This document shows, in pieces, positions 10,961 to 22,762 of a DNA stretch of 64,000 bases (position 1 is the stretch's first letter; the number at the start of each line of letters is the position of its first letter). The notes under the pieces were generated by a model. It did no database searches. It was given only the letters and a program-made list of their open reading frames with translations, and was not told the origin of the DNA. Source of the stretch: Petunia secreta (taxonomy: Eukaryota > Streptophyta > Magnoliopsida > Solanales > Solanaceae); NCBI GenBank assembly GCA_029990175.1, contig JARKIP010000042.1, positions 124,001 through 188,000 of the forward strand, in the 5' to 3' direction. The position numbers and the translations under genes were made by a program.

Positions 10961-12419
10961 AATATGATATACGATGTAATGCATATGAATGATGTATAAT
11001 GCATATGAATGCAATGTGATGCAATAATAACCCTTCACCGGCGCGGGACTCTCATAGACAGCCGGAAAATAGATGTCAACTCACAGCCAGAGTACAATGC
11101 ACAAATCCTTAATGCAATACCAACAACAGGACATAACATATAATATAAAATGTAAATCTAAAGCTAAGACGTAATGAGTACGCCTATCGGCAGCTACACA
11201 CGTAAGGAACACGTGGTAGAAAATCCATGAGGCCAGGTGCCTCCAAAGAAATGGATATAAACACTTACCTCTTCCAAAAGTTAGTACGGCTAATCAACAA
11301 CAACTTTATCCTTTGGTTTCCTTGCCAAAAGATCCCACTCTATTCAATAAACAGAAAAATATATCAAATTAGGCTAAAGGATTCATTCCTCACATCTTAG
11401 GGCAATCCAGGTAGGAACCTGATACCCTATTCGCATACGCAATACGCAGGCCAGGCCTATATACAAGGTTCAAAAGCCACATAACCAATCCCAAAATAAA
11501 TTACATTTATATGTTGCCCATAACTCACTGAGTACGAATATATAATCAATTCCATTATCGGAGTCCATTTGACCCTTCAAACTATTAATTGAACTTATTA
11601 AAATGATGGCTAATATCCCAATTTTTACCGTAAAAATATATTCAAACACACGTAATAAACTCAAATAATATATTAGGATCATTACCTAAATATTTAGCGT
11701 GAAAATTCTACTTTTCTCCGGCCCCTTTTCTTATTTTCTATCTTTTTTTTCTTTATTTCTACGTTCTCTGCTCCATTCTCGTTTTGCTTGTTTCTGTTTT
11801 GTTAATCCCCTCTGCATCTCTTCGTCCTTAGCATTTTAAGCTGAGGACCCTTATTTGAGTTGTCCCCACCGCCAAACTTCTTATTTCTTTCTTTTGTCTT
11901 TTTCTCTTTTTTTTTTTCTTTAAAATTCGCTGCTACGGTAAAAATTAAAACGGTACCCTATGATATTTGAAATAATTTCAAATTTTGCATACACGTTATA
12001 CAAAATATATATAGCATACTCGCTAAGGCGGATCTCTAATCGGGTTCCCAAAACTCAAGATGCAAATTTAAATAGAAAAAAGTCAAATTATTTAACTTTC
12101 GCATTTTAGCGGAAACTAGCCGAACAACATCGAAATTCACTTTCGAAACTTCACGAAAGTAAAAAATAATCATACGTACCCAACGGCGCTTTCGGATTTT
12201 GAATCATAGCTCGTCCGCCAAAATCGAGCTCGAAAATCTCTTTTTAATATTTATCGACAATAAAAACTGAAACCTTCTTCCGATGCCTACCAAACGAGGT
12301 ATGATTTAGCTCAAATTTTACAGACAGGTCCTAATGGATATTACGAAGTTTTTAAAATTATCGGTACGCCAATCGGAGTCCTAGCTTCCGAAACGACTAA
12401 CCGAGGTCGTTTCAAGTAT

Positions 12420-13471
12420 CACTAGCATTACACATTATCTCAAAAGGTTGTGTCCAATCATGGCTTACTACAATGGGAGTACTAATTAATTTTTCTTTAA
12501 GGATCTAGAAAGCTTTCATGCATTCATCTAAAAAATAAAACTTGATATTTTTCATAAGTAGGTTAGTTAAAGGTTTTGAAATTTTTGAAAAATATTTTAT
12601 GAACCTTCGATAAAAACCTGCATGTCCTAAAAAACTTCTAATGCCTTTAATAGTTGTAGGAGGGGGGTAATTCTGCTATGATATTAATTTTTGCTTTATC
12701 CACTTCTATTCTTTTTGCAGTTATTTTATGACCAAGAACAATTCCTTCATGTACCATAAAATAACATTTTTCCCAATTTAAAACTAAATTAGTTTCCTCA
12801 CCTCTTTTAAGTACTAAACTCAAGTGAAAAAGACAATCTTCAAAAGTTTTTCTAAAAAGAGTGAAATTATCCATGAAAATTTCAAGAAATTTTTCGATCA
12901 TATAAGAAAAGATAGCTGTCATGCAATGTTGAAATATAGCAGGAGCGTTGCATAAACCAAATGGCATTCTCCTATTGGCATATGTGCCATGTGGACATGT
13001 AAAAGTAGTCTTATCTTGGTCTTCAGGGGCAATGAGTATTTGATTATATCCTGAGTATCCGTCAAGAAAGCAATAAAAACCATATACTGTGATTCTTTCT
13101 AACATCTGATCAATAAAGGGTAAAGAAAAATGGTCTTTTGTTGTAGCATAATTAAATCTTCTATAGTCAATACAGACTCTCCATCCTGTCACAGTTCGTG
13201 TTGGTATGAGTTCATTATTTTCATTTTTTATAACTGTCATACCTACTTTTTTCGAGACTACTTGAACATGACTTACCCATGGACTATCTGATATAGGATA
13301 GATTATACCTGCTGCAAGAAGTTTTACTACCTCTTTCTTGACAACTTCTTCCATTGCTGGGTTCAATCTTCGCTGAGGTTGGACAACCGATTTATGCTTA
13401 TCTTCTATGAGGATTTTGTGCATGCAAATTGCCGGGCTAATTCCTTTAATGTCAGTTATACTCCATTCCAA
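12420..13471 (-). pseudogene. Reverse transcriptase of the Athila/Tat element with mutated active site
   Basis: The longest open stretch (13471-12647, 274 residues) holds the RT fingers and palm: GIIYPISDSPWVS, PTRTVTGWRVCIDYRRFN, FYCFLDGYSGYNQI, RRMPFGLCNAPAIFQ and LVLNWEKCYFMV. The catalytic YxDD box reads FMDN at residues about 199-202, with an AAT codon at 12866-12868 where the second Asp is expected. A polymerase needs both aspartates, so this copy should be inactive. A TGA at 13484-13486 separates the segment from the upstream pol region in the same frame. Downstream, FLGHAGFYRRFIKYFSK continues to the solo-LTR insertion with further stops. Confidence 0.88.
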
Positions 13472-13483
13472 GGCTTTCCTGTG

Positions 13484-13735
13484 TCATTTAAAGACTCCAA
13501 TTAACATGTTTTCCTGTTCTGCAGTTAATGATGATGAAATTATTACTGGAAATGAGTGTTGTTCTAAGAAAACATATTTTAAATGAGAAGGAAGAACTTT
13601 TAGTTCAATTTTCGAATAATTCTCGGTCGCTAGATTTTCTTCTAGATCTAACCTTCCTTCCAGTACTTCAACTTCTTGTCTGATTATAGGATCAACATCA
13701 GTTATGTTTGCTGACTTAACCAAACATCTTTCCAA
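13484..13735 (-). pseudogene. Protease-RT linker of the Athila/Tat polyprotein
   Basis: Residues LKVLPSHLKYVFLEQHSFPVIISSSL match the conserved linker preceding RT in Athila/Tat polyproteins. The segment is in frame with the RT downstream and separated only by a TGA at 13484-13486, probably a mutated arginine codon (CGA to TGA). Confidence 0.75.
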
Positions 13736-13839
13736 TGCATCATCAACTATATGATCTTCCTTGTATTCTTTTGCAGTTCATTTAGTAAATCAATTTGAAA
13801 ACAAGAAGATGATGAATCAGTTTCAAGAAATTTCATTAT

Positions 13840-14230
13840 CTTTTACATGTCAAATACTAATCTCTCTTCATCAACTCGTAATATTAATTGTCCTTGATGG
13901 ACATCAATGATAGCTCTTCCTCTTGCGAGAAATGGTCTTCCTGCTATTAATGGTACTTCTCTATTCTCTTCCATTTCGAGTACTATAAAATCTACAGGAA
14001 ATATAAATTTTTTGACTTTGACAAGAACATTTCAATGAGTCCTCATGGTTTTTTAGTACTTTGATCTGCTAACTGAAGAGACATGGTTGTGTCTTTCATT
14101 TCACCCAATTCTAATTTCCTGAAAATTGAAAATAGCATTAGATTTATAGATGCTCCTGAATCACATAATGCCTTTTCGAAATGAATTCCTCCTAGTCTAC
14201 ACGGGATCGTGAAGCTTCCAGGATCTCCAA
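13840..14230 (-). pseudogene. Aspartic protease region of the Athila/Tat element
   Basis: The minus strand near 14150-14180 translates to ALCDSGASINLM. DSGA(S) is the active-site loop of the retroelement aspartic protease, which cuts the polyprotein. The flanking GIHFEKAL and LADQS blocks fit the family. Stops and frame changes break the surrounding reading, so no functional enzyme is expected. Confidence 0.7.
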
Positions 14231-14655
14231 GCTTTTGTTGTAGCTAATTTTGAAGGATATCGCTACATTTTTCAGTAAGCTTAACTACAGAAACCCCTTC
14301 TAATTTTCTTTTGTTAGAAAAATATCTTTTAAAAATTTAACATAAGATGGCATTTGTGTCGGAGCTTCTGTGAAGGGAATGTTAATGCATATTTCCTTTA
14401 AAATATCCAGAAATTTTGAGAATTGCTTATCAAGTTTTTCTCGTTTTAGTTTTTGCGGGAAAGGGATAGATACAACATGAGTGTCCGGCTTCTCTGCTTC
14501 AAGTTTTCTTTTTCCTTTATCCTTTTGTTCTTTTGTGGGTTCAAGAAGTGTTTCATTATTTTTACCTTCACTTACTTGAAGTTCTGGCTGAATCTTACCT
14601 TGTCTTTCTGTGCATGGGCCTTCAAGATTTTTACTTGATTGCAGAGTGATGGCTT

Positions 14656-15864
14656 TCAGGTGTTCTTTTGGATTTTTCTCTGTGTACTAGGGAGAGCTCC
14701 TTGAATTTTTCCAAACACAAGAGTTGCTAGTTGACTTACCTGAATTTCCAAGTTTTTAAGGGACGTGCCTTGATTTTTCATTCTTTTAATCATTGGTCTT
14801 GATGTATTTATACAATAAATCTTCAAGACTTGGAGAAAGAGATTGTTGGGGTCTTTGTTGATATGATCTAAAATTTTGCGTACCCCTATTTTGATTTTGA
14901 AAACCTGGCGGTCCTTGAATTTGTTGTTTTTGAAAAGCATGAGGGTTTTCAGCACCATTGGGATTACTCATTGGAACCCTGGATGTTTTTGTGCCAAAAG
15001 ACTTCCGAATGGGTAATTCTTATAGCCAATGGAATTTTTTCGTTCATCAGTCTGATTAATTGTTAGACATTCATGTTTAAGATGACTCCCACCACATGTG
15101 TCGCAATTTTTGGATTGATGTACATTACCAGGGAAGGACTCAAATTTTTGTGTCAAGCCTGCAATTTGTTGAGTTAGAGTACTTAGAGCATCCACCTAAC
15201 TAATTGCTACAGTTTTTTTCATGATGGCTCGTTCAGCTGACTATTTTTCAAGAAATTCGTGATCTCTTGCCTCATTTTAGTTGTTTTGGCAGGGATAAAG
15301 TACTTGTTCAAAAACTTTTGAGTCATTTGATTCCAAGTGGTAATTGATCCTCAGGGAAGACTGCATAACCAGGCTTTAGCTTCTCCTTTTAGTGAAAAAG
15401 GAAAAGGTTAGCCTAATTGCATCTGGAGTGACCCCATTATATTTGGTTGTTTCAACCAACTGGAGAAAATCAATTAAGTGGTTATGAGGATCTTCACAGG
15501 CGTCTCCAGTGAAAAGACGGATTTTTTGAATTGTTTGGATTAGACCACTCCTGATTTTAAAGTTATTAGCTGCCACAGGAGGCCTTCTAACACTTGATTC
15601 ACAGTCCAAATGGTCAGGCCTAGCATAATCTCGTAATATAATAATATTAGCTGGCCTCGGAACCACTTCATCAAATTGTTCATCCACGTTAGTAGGAGGT
15701 GGATTTAATATGTTATTTCCATCGTTGTTGTCTTCAAGTTCAATTTCCATTTCTTGTTCAGTTGCGTTCTGAGATTGTGATGTTTGTTCTTTCTTGCGTA
15801 ACCGTAGAGATTTTTCAATTCTAGGATCGTATTCAACCAACTCTTTTGTAAAAAAGCGGGTCAT
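14656..15864 (-). pseudogene. gag of the Athila/Tat element, frameshifted
   Basis: The N-terminal piece (15864-15376) begins MTRFFTKELVEYDPRIEKSL and reaches DPHNHLIDFLQLVE and GVTPDAIRL, typical of Athila/Tat capsid. It then loses frame, and an FPFSLKG-like continuation lies in another frame. A later piece (15195-14968) holds CDTCGGSHLKHEC, the CCHC-like zinc knuckle. Glutamine-rich segments (14971-14786 and 14958-14656) follow in different frames. Gag would form the particle that packages element RNA. Here it is split into at least three frames and is dead. The start was chosen because it lies about 85 bases downstream of the primer-binding site. Confidence 0.82.
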
Positions 15865-15947
15865 AAACTACCTGAAAAAAATCAAGAGAGAAAAAAAAAA
15901 GCTCAAATTAGTAATAAAGTAATTCATTTAAAGTAGACGTATTCCAA

Positions 15948-15965
15948 TCCCCCGCAATGGCGCCA
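15948..15965 (-). promoter_or_regulatory. Primer-binding site of the Athila/Tat element
   Basis: The minus strand reads TGGCGCCATTGCGGGGGA, which differs only slightly from the TGGCGCCGTTGCCGGGGA site widely used by Athila/Tat elements for tRNA priming. It sits six bases inside the presumed LTR end. Confidence 0.85.
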
Positions 15966-15971
15966 AAAATT

Positions 15972-17302
15972 TGACGAGCGTTTGATGTATATAAAAATTA
16001 AAACTTATACTCTTGTCAAATTACCGTAAGGTAAAGTATCGTCCCACAGAGATTGGATATTCTATTCTACAAATTTATATTACCTTAGCTTACTATTTGA
16101 GAAAATCAAATTGGTGATAAGTAGTTGTTCCATTGAAATAAGTTAAATTATGTGAACTAATTAAGACAAGCTTATAAAATTCTATTAACTGAGTGAAAAG
16201 CTAGGAATTCCTGACACGATCTTGATAATTCTATTATAGAGTCTATATTCTTGAGTTTAGAAATTTCTAAGGCTATATTCGTTTATTTCTAATACAAATA
16301 TAATATTACATACTAGTCTATTAACGATACACCTTTCGATTGTACTTGATATCTTGACTAATGAGTAGCAAATTGGCACATAAAAATCTTGCTTTGGATG
16401 GTAAAAGCTTCTCTCAAATATTTTCACTTTCACAAATGATCTCAAGTATTTTAATACATCACTTTTTTTATTTTTAAAATATCATTTAAAATAATCAAAA
16501 CTTTGGAGATGTATTGTTGCATCAATATTACTTCTTAATCACTTATATTAATAGTTGCTTCTTTAGAATGCAAGAATTAATATAGATTGTATTAAGAAAT
16601 TAACTTAGATAGATGAGACAATATTTATAACTCATTAATTCGTCCTTCTAGTATATATGAAAATTTTCCAGGAGAATAATGAGATGACACAAGATTAGTT
16701 ATAATAAATTATCAAGATAACCTTCCGATAATATTCCCAACAAACTTTTATTTATAGAAAAAACATTACTAGTGTATTAGAACCAAGAAAAAAACTTACA
16801 AACAAGAAAAAAAATAAGAGATTAAGAAAGCACTACACCATTAACAAAGGAGCTGGAAACAAGAGTAGAAAGCTATCAATATTGAGCTAAATCTTGTCAT
16901 GATTTTAGCCTCAAATGGATGCCTTTTTAGTTCACTTTCCAACTTATTCTAAGCAGCTCAAATGATGAGTATTTATAGATTATTCTTGTGAGCAAAAGTC
17001 CAAGTGTACCATTCAAATGTTTTGCTTTTCGTTCCTTTACTTGGCAATTTGCAGGCACTTGCTTTTTGCTTCTAATGAAGTGTGTACTTCATCCATTTCA
17101 AGTTTTGTCCATATGCTAAATTTTATCAATAACAACTCCACAATTCTTCATTGTTAAATTTGGCAGACTAGCTTCCAAGTTATTCCAAGTGAACTTTCTT
17201 AATTTCTCTTATTATCTTAATTATTTCCGCAAAGAAAGTGAACAATAAGTATGATATTTGTAGATAAAAACTAATTTTAGGCATAACATTTTCTCTTTAT
17301 CA
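15972..17302 (-). mobile_element. 5' LTR of the Athila/Tat element (about 1331 bp)
   Basis: The inner edge is set by the primer-binding site, where the minus strand ends CGCTCGTCA at 15972. The outer edge is set by the TGATAAAGAG start at 17302, giving TG...CA ends. No second copy is present, so the length is inferred from these ends only. No coding region is supported inside. Confidence 0.65.
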
Positions 17303-17304
17303 AG

Positions 17305-17416
17305 TACCTACAAACAATCAAAACAAACAAGGTTAGTAGAACAAGTCCTCACCAATTCACTACCTACAAACAATCAAAACAAACAAGGTTAGTAGAAAAA
17401 GTCCTCACCAATTCAC
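17305..17416. repeat. Perfect-looking 56-bp tandem duplication
   Basis: TACCTACAAACAATC...CCAATTCAC occurs at 17305-17360 and again at 17361-17416 with one difference (GAACAAG versus GAAAAAG). It lies directly outside the presumed 5' LTR. Confidence 0.9.
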
Positions 17417-17947
17417 TCCTACTCTATTTGATTGCACACAATCCACTCGTATTTATACTCAATGATTGGCTTTTATTCACTCGAATATTCTCACCACACT
17501 TGCCTTTTACCTCTCTTGGCTAATTCAAGTTGCTTTTCGCACTCAAGTCTGATTTAATAATCGAACTCAATCCAATTCGGGATGGTGGAGTTGATGTAGA
17601 AAAACTCAATCAAATTGCCACGAAACGAATTCGGATTTGGATGAAATTTTGTTTATGATCTAGAAACTCAATGTATTTGAAGATTAGAATAGAGTTTGGG
17701 TGATTGGAAACTATTTAGAGGTTGTTTCAAGCAAATTGTCTAAGAAAACTATTTTCCCGGAAATTGGTATTCTATACGAATGCGTGAGTAGTGTCGCGAT
17801 CGCATGTGATAGAACGCGTCCAGTTCTGAGGCAGTAAGCTTGCAAACAGGTCCTGCAGCCTCCAGCATTTGCCCCAATAGCTTCAGCTTTCAACTCGCTT
17901 GCTTGGCTTCTTATAAATGGTCTACTTGCGAGCCGGGTTGCATCAAT
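17417..17947. other. Unassigned sequence between two retroelements
   Basis: A 60-residue minus ORF (17711-17893) reads on from the degraded pol start at 17948, but I recognise no family in it. It may be the breakpoint where the second Athila/Tat element was truncated. Confidence 0.4.
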
Positions 17948-18238
17948 TCATCCCAAGGCATCAACCAAAGGAATCTTAATTGATATTGTTGCTATCTTCT
18001 CCCAAAGTTTCTTTGCATGAGAAGCTTGCCTTTGTTTGGTGCTTCTTTTTGGAAAAGAAAGCTCAACTTTGGTAATGGAGCTTGGTTTATGAGGGCTTGC
18101 TTTGGTTAGTGAATTTTTCTTTGGTTTGGCCATTTGGGTAGTGGTGGTTTTAGAGATAGGGCCTCAAGGGATTGCCTCATCAACACTCTCTTCTGGCATC
18201 CCACCTTCCAATTCCTCTTCATCATTTAACCTCACGCT
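17948..18238 (-). pseudogene. gag-pol junction fragment of the second Athila/Tat element
   Basis: The minus strand carries VELSFPKRSTKQRQASHAKK and then IATISIKIPLVDAL. This corresponds to the conserved PFPQR...INIPLVEAL segment found between gag and protease in Athila/Tat elements. A stop follows directly. Upstream it joins, across the Tekay insertion, to VMAIVTKSGK at about 27750-27780, the usual ITTRSGK motif. Confidence 0.65.
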
Positions 18239-18243
18239 AATAT
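18239..18243. repeat. Target-site duplication AATAT, left copy
   Basis: AATAT lies before the TG at 18244 and recurs at 27666-27670 after the CA at 27665. Confidence 0.95.
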
Positions 18244-20789
18244 TGTCACGACCCAACCTAGGGTCACGACGGATGACCAACACTAAGTATCGATCATCAT
18301 TAATTCTGCTGATAATCTGCTAACCATTATAACTGATAAATAGAATAAGCATAAACCTAGCTGATAAGGAGTATGCAATGCAAATAGCTGACAAGGCTAA
18401 CATAAGCTGACATACATAACATACTGACTGCACCATACAGAGACATATCTACAGGCCTCTAAGAGTGATGAACTGAATATACAAAGGATGAGATAAGACC
18501 CCGCCATACCCAAGTTGGCTGACTGTACACATACCAAAAGATAAGTAACTCCGGGAGTAAGCGGAGTGAGTCCAGTAGCTGATAGATGGCCTACTAACAT
18601 GGTCCAAGCATTGATCTATCTGCACCTGCGCGGCATGAAACGCAGCGCCCCAGAAAAGGGCGTGAGTACGATATGTACTAAGTATGTAAGGCATGGGCAT
18701 ATAATATGTCATAGCTGAATGAAACTGTAGGCTGGAATATAAATATGTAAACATGAGCTGGAGCATAGCAATATAGCTGGAAATCTGAAGAACGTACTAA
18801 ACATGATATGAATATAAGCTGAAGTCTAGCTGAATCTGAACCTGAAGACTGAGCTGAACTATACTGATAAATAACTGTAATATGACTGATAGCTGGTTAC
18901 TAGAAACTGGAACTGATAACTGTCAACTGATACTGACGCTAAGAACTGGTGGCTGATAACTGAGAACTGATAACTGTCAACTGAGCTAAAGCTGAGCTGT
19001 TATCTGAACTGGTACCTGTCTGGTGTTATGGGCTATATCCCCCCAAATCAGGTAACTGAACATCTGAACTAGTACCCGTCTGGCGTTATGGGCTGTATCC
19101 CCCCAAATCAGGTACTGAAAACCGGAACTAGCCTCATGTATAATCATGCAGTGCATACTGTGGCTATATACGCATATATAACAAACCTGGTGGGTGTTAT
19201 GGGCTATATCCCCCCCAGCCAGTAATATCTAGTCTCTCTGGTCAGAGTGTGTGAATGACACCCGGTCACACTAGGTGTTTCAACTCCCGCCTGAACCAGA
19301 GGGGCTGTATCCCCCAGACGGGTAGTATCACACGCGACCGGACTGTGTGTCCAATGTCCAGCCTCTATGGGGGACTCCAAATCACACATAACATGATCAC
19401 AATATAAGCATAAGCATGTATGAGGCATAACACATGTGGCGACAATATATATGGACTCAAAGGAATGATAAGAAAACTCTGGATGGAATTGTAGACACAA
19501 CCTGAAACTTAGAATTTATCTAACTCTTTGATTTTTATAAAAATTTCGGCAGAGTTTCCTCTGAAACTGGATGATCCGCAAAACAGAACCAACACTATAC
19601 TATACACGGGAATGGATACCCGGATAAACTGATAACATAAACATGTTAAACGGATAACAAGATGAGACACCTGGATGACATAACAAATGCGCAGATAGAA
19701 TGTCTGGACAGAACCACTGTCCTGACTTTCAACCTAATTTTCAGAGTGTAGATCAAAGTTATAGACTTCATAGCCTCATGAAAGTTTTAGATATATGTCT
19801 TAGGGTTCTGGGGATTCTTAAATAATCTAAATATCAATTTTGTACAAGGAGTTATGATCAATATACTAATAACTGTCCAAAGATAAAAACAATTTTCCAG
19901 ATTTTGAAACGTTTTGTCTTGCTGATTTGGACGTCTTTCACCTTGGATTTTGGTACCAAATTAATTATATACTAGGTTTCCTTAGTACCATACAAGTTTC
20001 TCACCATAAATACTAAGATTAGAACTAAGAAAAGCTTTAAAAGCTAAAAGATACATGCCTTGCCAAAAGAAAGGTTTAGTCTTACATACCTTTGATGTTT
20101 CTAGCTTCTAAACTTCGTTTCCTTTGAATTCCACACCTTCTAAAGCTTAAACAAGCTATAAAATAGAATTTAGATACTTTACTTAGCTATGAAGTAATTC
20201 TAAAACTCAAACTATAGACGAAATTTAAGGTAGCATAATGTTACCCTAATCGCGTAGAGCGTTTTGACGCAATCCATCTTCCGTTTCGTGTCAAAATTGA
20301 TGTTGTTTCTTCAAAATAAAAAAATATGGATTAAAACTGAAGTAAGGTCTGTTTAAGTCGTGGTTTTACTGGAAATGTCGAGAGAGAGAGAGAAATTTCT
20401 CTTTTATAATAAAAACATTTCATTTCTAGCCCTCTTTTGCGCTTATGTCCCTTTTTCTGGTCTGACTTCTGACGCTCATATCTTTTTATATATAAGTTAT
20501 ATGAGCAAACCGTTAAAAGTGTTGGAAACTACACTCCAAGACCTTCAATTTGGTATATGATATGTCCCCAAAAGACTTCATATAATACATGAAATTAATT
20601 GCTGAAAAAGCTCCGTTACAAGGCAATTCCTTAGTCGGTTTTTCCGCAACTTAAATCTGATTTTTCCCAAACTTTATATTCAACATATAAACATCATATA
20701 TGGTCATATTATTACTTTAAACTCACTTAAATCATTCTTAACATGATATTATAATGATATACGTCAATTTAGACGTACGGGGTGTAACA
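18244..20789 (-). repeat. 3' LTR of the Tekay-type element
   Basis: In plus coordinates it starts TGTCACGACCCAACC and ends ACGGGGTGTAACA; on the element strand it starts TGTTACACC. It equals 25120-27665 in length and is almost identical. It contains repeated AACTGATAACTG-type words (about 18860-19010) and two copies of a block ending GGCTATATCCCCCCAAATCAGG. Short ORFs here appear in both LTRs and are not supported genes. Confidence 0.95.
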
Positions 20790-20800
20790 ATATTCCCCCG
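20790..20800 (-). promoter_or_regulatory. Polypurine tract of the Tekay-type element
   Basis: The minus strand reads CGGGGGAATAT directly before the 3' LTR. A purine-rich run at this place primes plus-strand DNA synthesis. Confidence 0.75.
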
Positions 20801-20879
20801 TTAGGAACATTCGTCCTCGAATGTTAAATGAAGTATGTAGAAGCATTAAGCAACGATCTGTTACATACTCGAAGTAATG

Positions 20880-21258
20880 AAGAGATGTGTATATTTGGGC
20901 CTCATGTCATTTTCAGCTTCCCAAGTTATTTCTTCTATATTATTGCTTTGATATAGCATCTTAACTAAAGGAATGTCTTTCGTCTTTACTCGACGAATCT
21001 GCCTCTTTAAATTGCAACTGGCACCTCCTTATTAGTCAACTGTTCTGTAATCTGTACATCCTCTACTGGTACAACTCTAGAAGGATCTCTGACACATTTT
21101 CTGAGCATGGAAACATGGAATACTGGATGTACCTCCTGAAGGTCTGCTTGAAGGTCTAACTCGTAGGCTACACGCCCAACTCGCCTGATAATCTGATATG
21201 GACTAATAAATCTAGGGCTAAGCTTTCCCTTCTTTCCAAATCTCATAACGCCTTTCAT
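20880..21258 (-). pseudogene. Integrase C-terminus and chromodomain, frameshifted
   Basis: The piece 21258-21007 reads GKKGKLSPRFISPYQIIRRV and VHPVFHVSMLRKCVRDPSRV, the standard C-terminal part of chromovirus integrase. The frame is lost near 21010, apparently by one base. The chromodomain continues in another frame, with RRVKTKDIPLVKMLY and NIEEITWEAENDM down to about 20880. The chromodomain would direct insertion toward marked chromatin. This module is the basis for calling the element a chromovirus. Confidence 0.85.
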
Positions 21259-22303
21259 AGGTGATACTTTCAGGAATACCTAATCGCCAATATGAAATTC
21301 AAAATCTCAACGTCGATTATCTGCATAGGACTTCTGTCTGCTCTGCACTGCTAATAATATTTCCCTGATCAACTTGACTTTATCAATTACCTGTTGGATT
21401 AAGTCTGGACCTATCAATTGAGACTCGCCAACCTTTAACCATCATATAGAAAACCTGTATTTGTGCCCATACAAAGCTTCATATGGCACCATCTGTATGC
21501 TAGAATGATAGCTATTATTATATGCAAACTCTATCAACAGTAGTTGACCATTCCAGCTGCTTCTAAAATCTAACACGTAAGCTCTAAGCATATTTTCTAA
21601 TGTCTGAATGGTCCGCTCAGCCTGTCTGTCTGTCTATGGATGAAATACTGTACTCAGATACACCTGTGTCCCTAAACCTGTCTGGAACGATCTATAGAAA
21701 TTAGCTGTAAACTCGTGCGCCCCCGTCTGAAATAATAAATACTGGAATACCATGTAGGCGCACTATCTCTCTGATATAAAGTCTGGCATAATCCTCTGCT
21801 GTATATTTAGTTCTAACAGGAAATAAATGAGCTCATTTAGTAAGCCTGTCAACTATAACCCAAATATAGTCATATCTGCTCCGCATACGGGGAAAGCCTG
21901 TAATGAAGTCCATATTCACTGCTTCCCATTTCTATGATGGAATCTCGACTTCCTGTAACAAGCCACTAGGTTTTTTTTTTTTTTTTTTTTTTATGCTTGA
22001 CTTTAACCTGCTGGCAGTTAGCACACTGAGCCACAAATTCTGCTATGTCACGCTTTATTTCGTCTCAACAATAAATCTGCTTAAGATCATGGTAAATCTT
22101 AGTCGAATTAGGATGAACAGTGTATCTGGAATAATGTGCATCTGTCATAATCTGTCCACATAAATCTGCAACATCAGGAACACAAAGTCTATCTTTATAT
22201 ATAAGAACCCCGTCACTAGTAACCTATATAATAATTTTGGTTTTCTTCTGGCTATCTGCCTGTATTGAACTAGAACTGGATCCTCATACTGGCGCTGCTT
22301 TAC
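21259..22303 (-). pseudogene. Integrase core, heavily interrupted
   Basis: Fragments of integrase are readable on the minus strand: CQQVKVKHK with GLLQEVEIPS near 22020-21930, NMDFITGF near 21910, and QAERTIQTLENML with AYNNSYHSSIQM near 21640-21480. TGG-to-TAG replaces the expected Trp in EIPSWKWE. A run of 22 A residues (T at 21971-21992) interrupts the HKKPSG region. No open frame of useful length remains, so the enzyme is dead. Confidence 0.78.
21971..21992 (-). repeat. Poly-A(22) tract inside integrase
   Basis: Twenty-two consecutive T on the plus strand lie inside a Lys-rich coding stretch. The flanking codons read through in the expected integrase sequence on either side, so this looks like expansion of a short A-run by slippage, not a new insertion. 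Confidence 0.8.
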
Positions 22304-22762
22304 TTATGTCACTAGGCAAGTAGTGGTTGCGTTCTGAACTGTAACTCTTGCGTCCTCTGAATCTATTAATCTGACATCCATGCTGGCCAACTGGTAGAGT
22401 GTATGAGCTAACTTTATTTTCTCTGGTTGTAAATAAGATAGACTACCCATAGGCTTGCGACTAAGGGAATCAGCAACAACGTTCACTTTACCCGGATGAT
22501 AAAGAATGTCCATGTCATAGTCCTTCAGCAACTCTAGCCACCGCCTCTATCATAGGGTTAGCTCCTTTTGCTTAAATATGTACTGGAGGCTCTTGTGATC
22601 CGTATAAATATCAACATGAACACCGTAAAAATAATGTCTCCAAATCTTCAATGCATGAATGACTGCTGAAAGCTCAAGATCATGGATGAGGTAGTTCTGA
22701 TCGTGCTTTTTCAGCTTCCTAGAAGCATAAGCAATTACTCTTCCATGCTGCATCAAACACAA
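22304..22762 (-). pseudogene. RNase H domain, with tandem stop codons
   Basis: The reading HGRVIAYASRKLKKHDQNY, IHALKIWRHYFYGVHVDIYT and DHKSLQYIFKQKELTL is canonical for chromovirus RNase H, including the TDH aspartate. It stops at 22550-22552 (TGA) followed directly by TAG, then continues in the same frame RRWLELLKDYDMDILYHPGK and NVVADSLSRK. The relatives carry Arg-Gln at the two stop positions, so both stops fit C-to-T changes (CGA to TGA, CAG to TAG). Confidence 0.88.

Larger units (their letters stand above)
9692..12414 (-). mobile_element. Solo LTR of a Ty3-type retrotransposon (2723 bp) inserted in pol
   Basis: The segment starts TGACACGACC and ends GGTCGTTTCA, which are near-perfect inverted ends, and it has perfect AGTAT duplications. 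There is no primer site, internal region or partner LTR, so this is a solo LTR. Its plus-strand start resembles the plus-strand start of the Tekay LTR at 18244, so it probably lies in the minus orientation. It carries two minisatellites (10362-10492 and 10650-10960). The short ORFs at 9918-11038 are by-products of these repeats and are not genes. Confidence 0.88.
7941..17302 (-). mobile_element. Decayed Athila/Tat-type Ty3 retrotransposon, minus strand, 3' LTR missing
   Basis: Reading leftwards, the order is 5' LTR, primer-binding site, gag, protease, RT, RNase H, integrase, as in Ty3/gypsy elements. The Athila/Tat assignment rests on the TGGCGCC primer site, the RT motif WRVCIDYRRFN, the integrase motif GKACHLPVELEHKAFW and a CGAGCTGACGACGTTAAAC block just after integrase (7976-7997). 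Stops and frameshifts interrupt gag and pol, and the YxDD box is mutated. A solo LTR (9692-12414) interrupts it between RT and RNase H. No sequence matching the 5' LTR occurs left of integrase, so the copy is 3'-truncated. Confidence 0.85.

Noticed and set aside
10389..11038. Overlapping minus-strand ORFs of 136-181 residues with repeated IPP/FRP motifs
   Set aside because: They are produced by the 15-bp minisatellite in a solo LTR. Three frames are open at once, which is typical for a repeat of a unit length divisible by three, and no family is recognisable.
18449..19500. ORFs of 67-105 residues present in both Tekay LTRs
   Set aside because: They recur at 25273-26376 only because the LTRs are duplicates. 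They have no known domain and disagree with the direction and structure of LTR transcripts.
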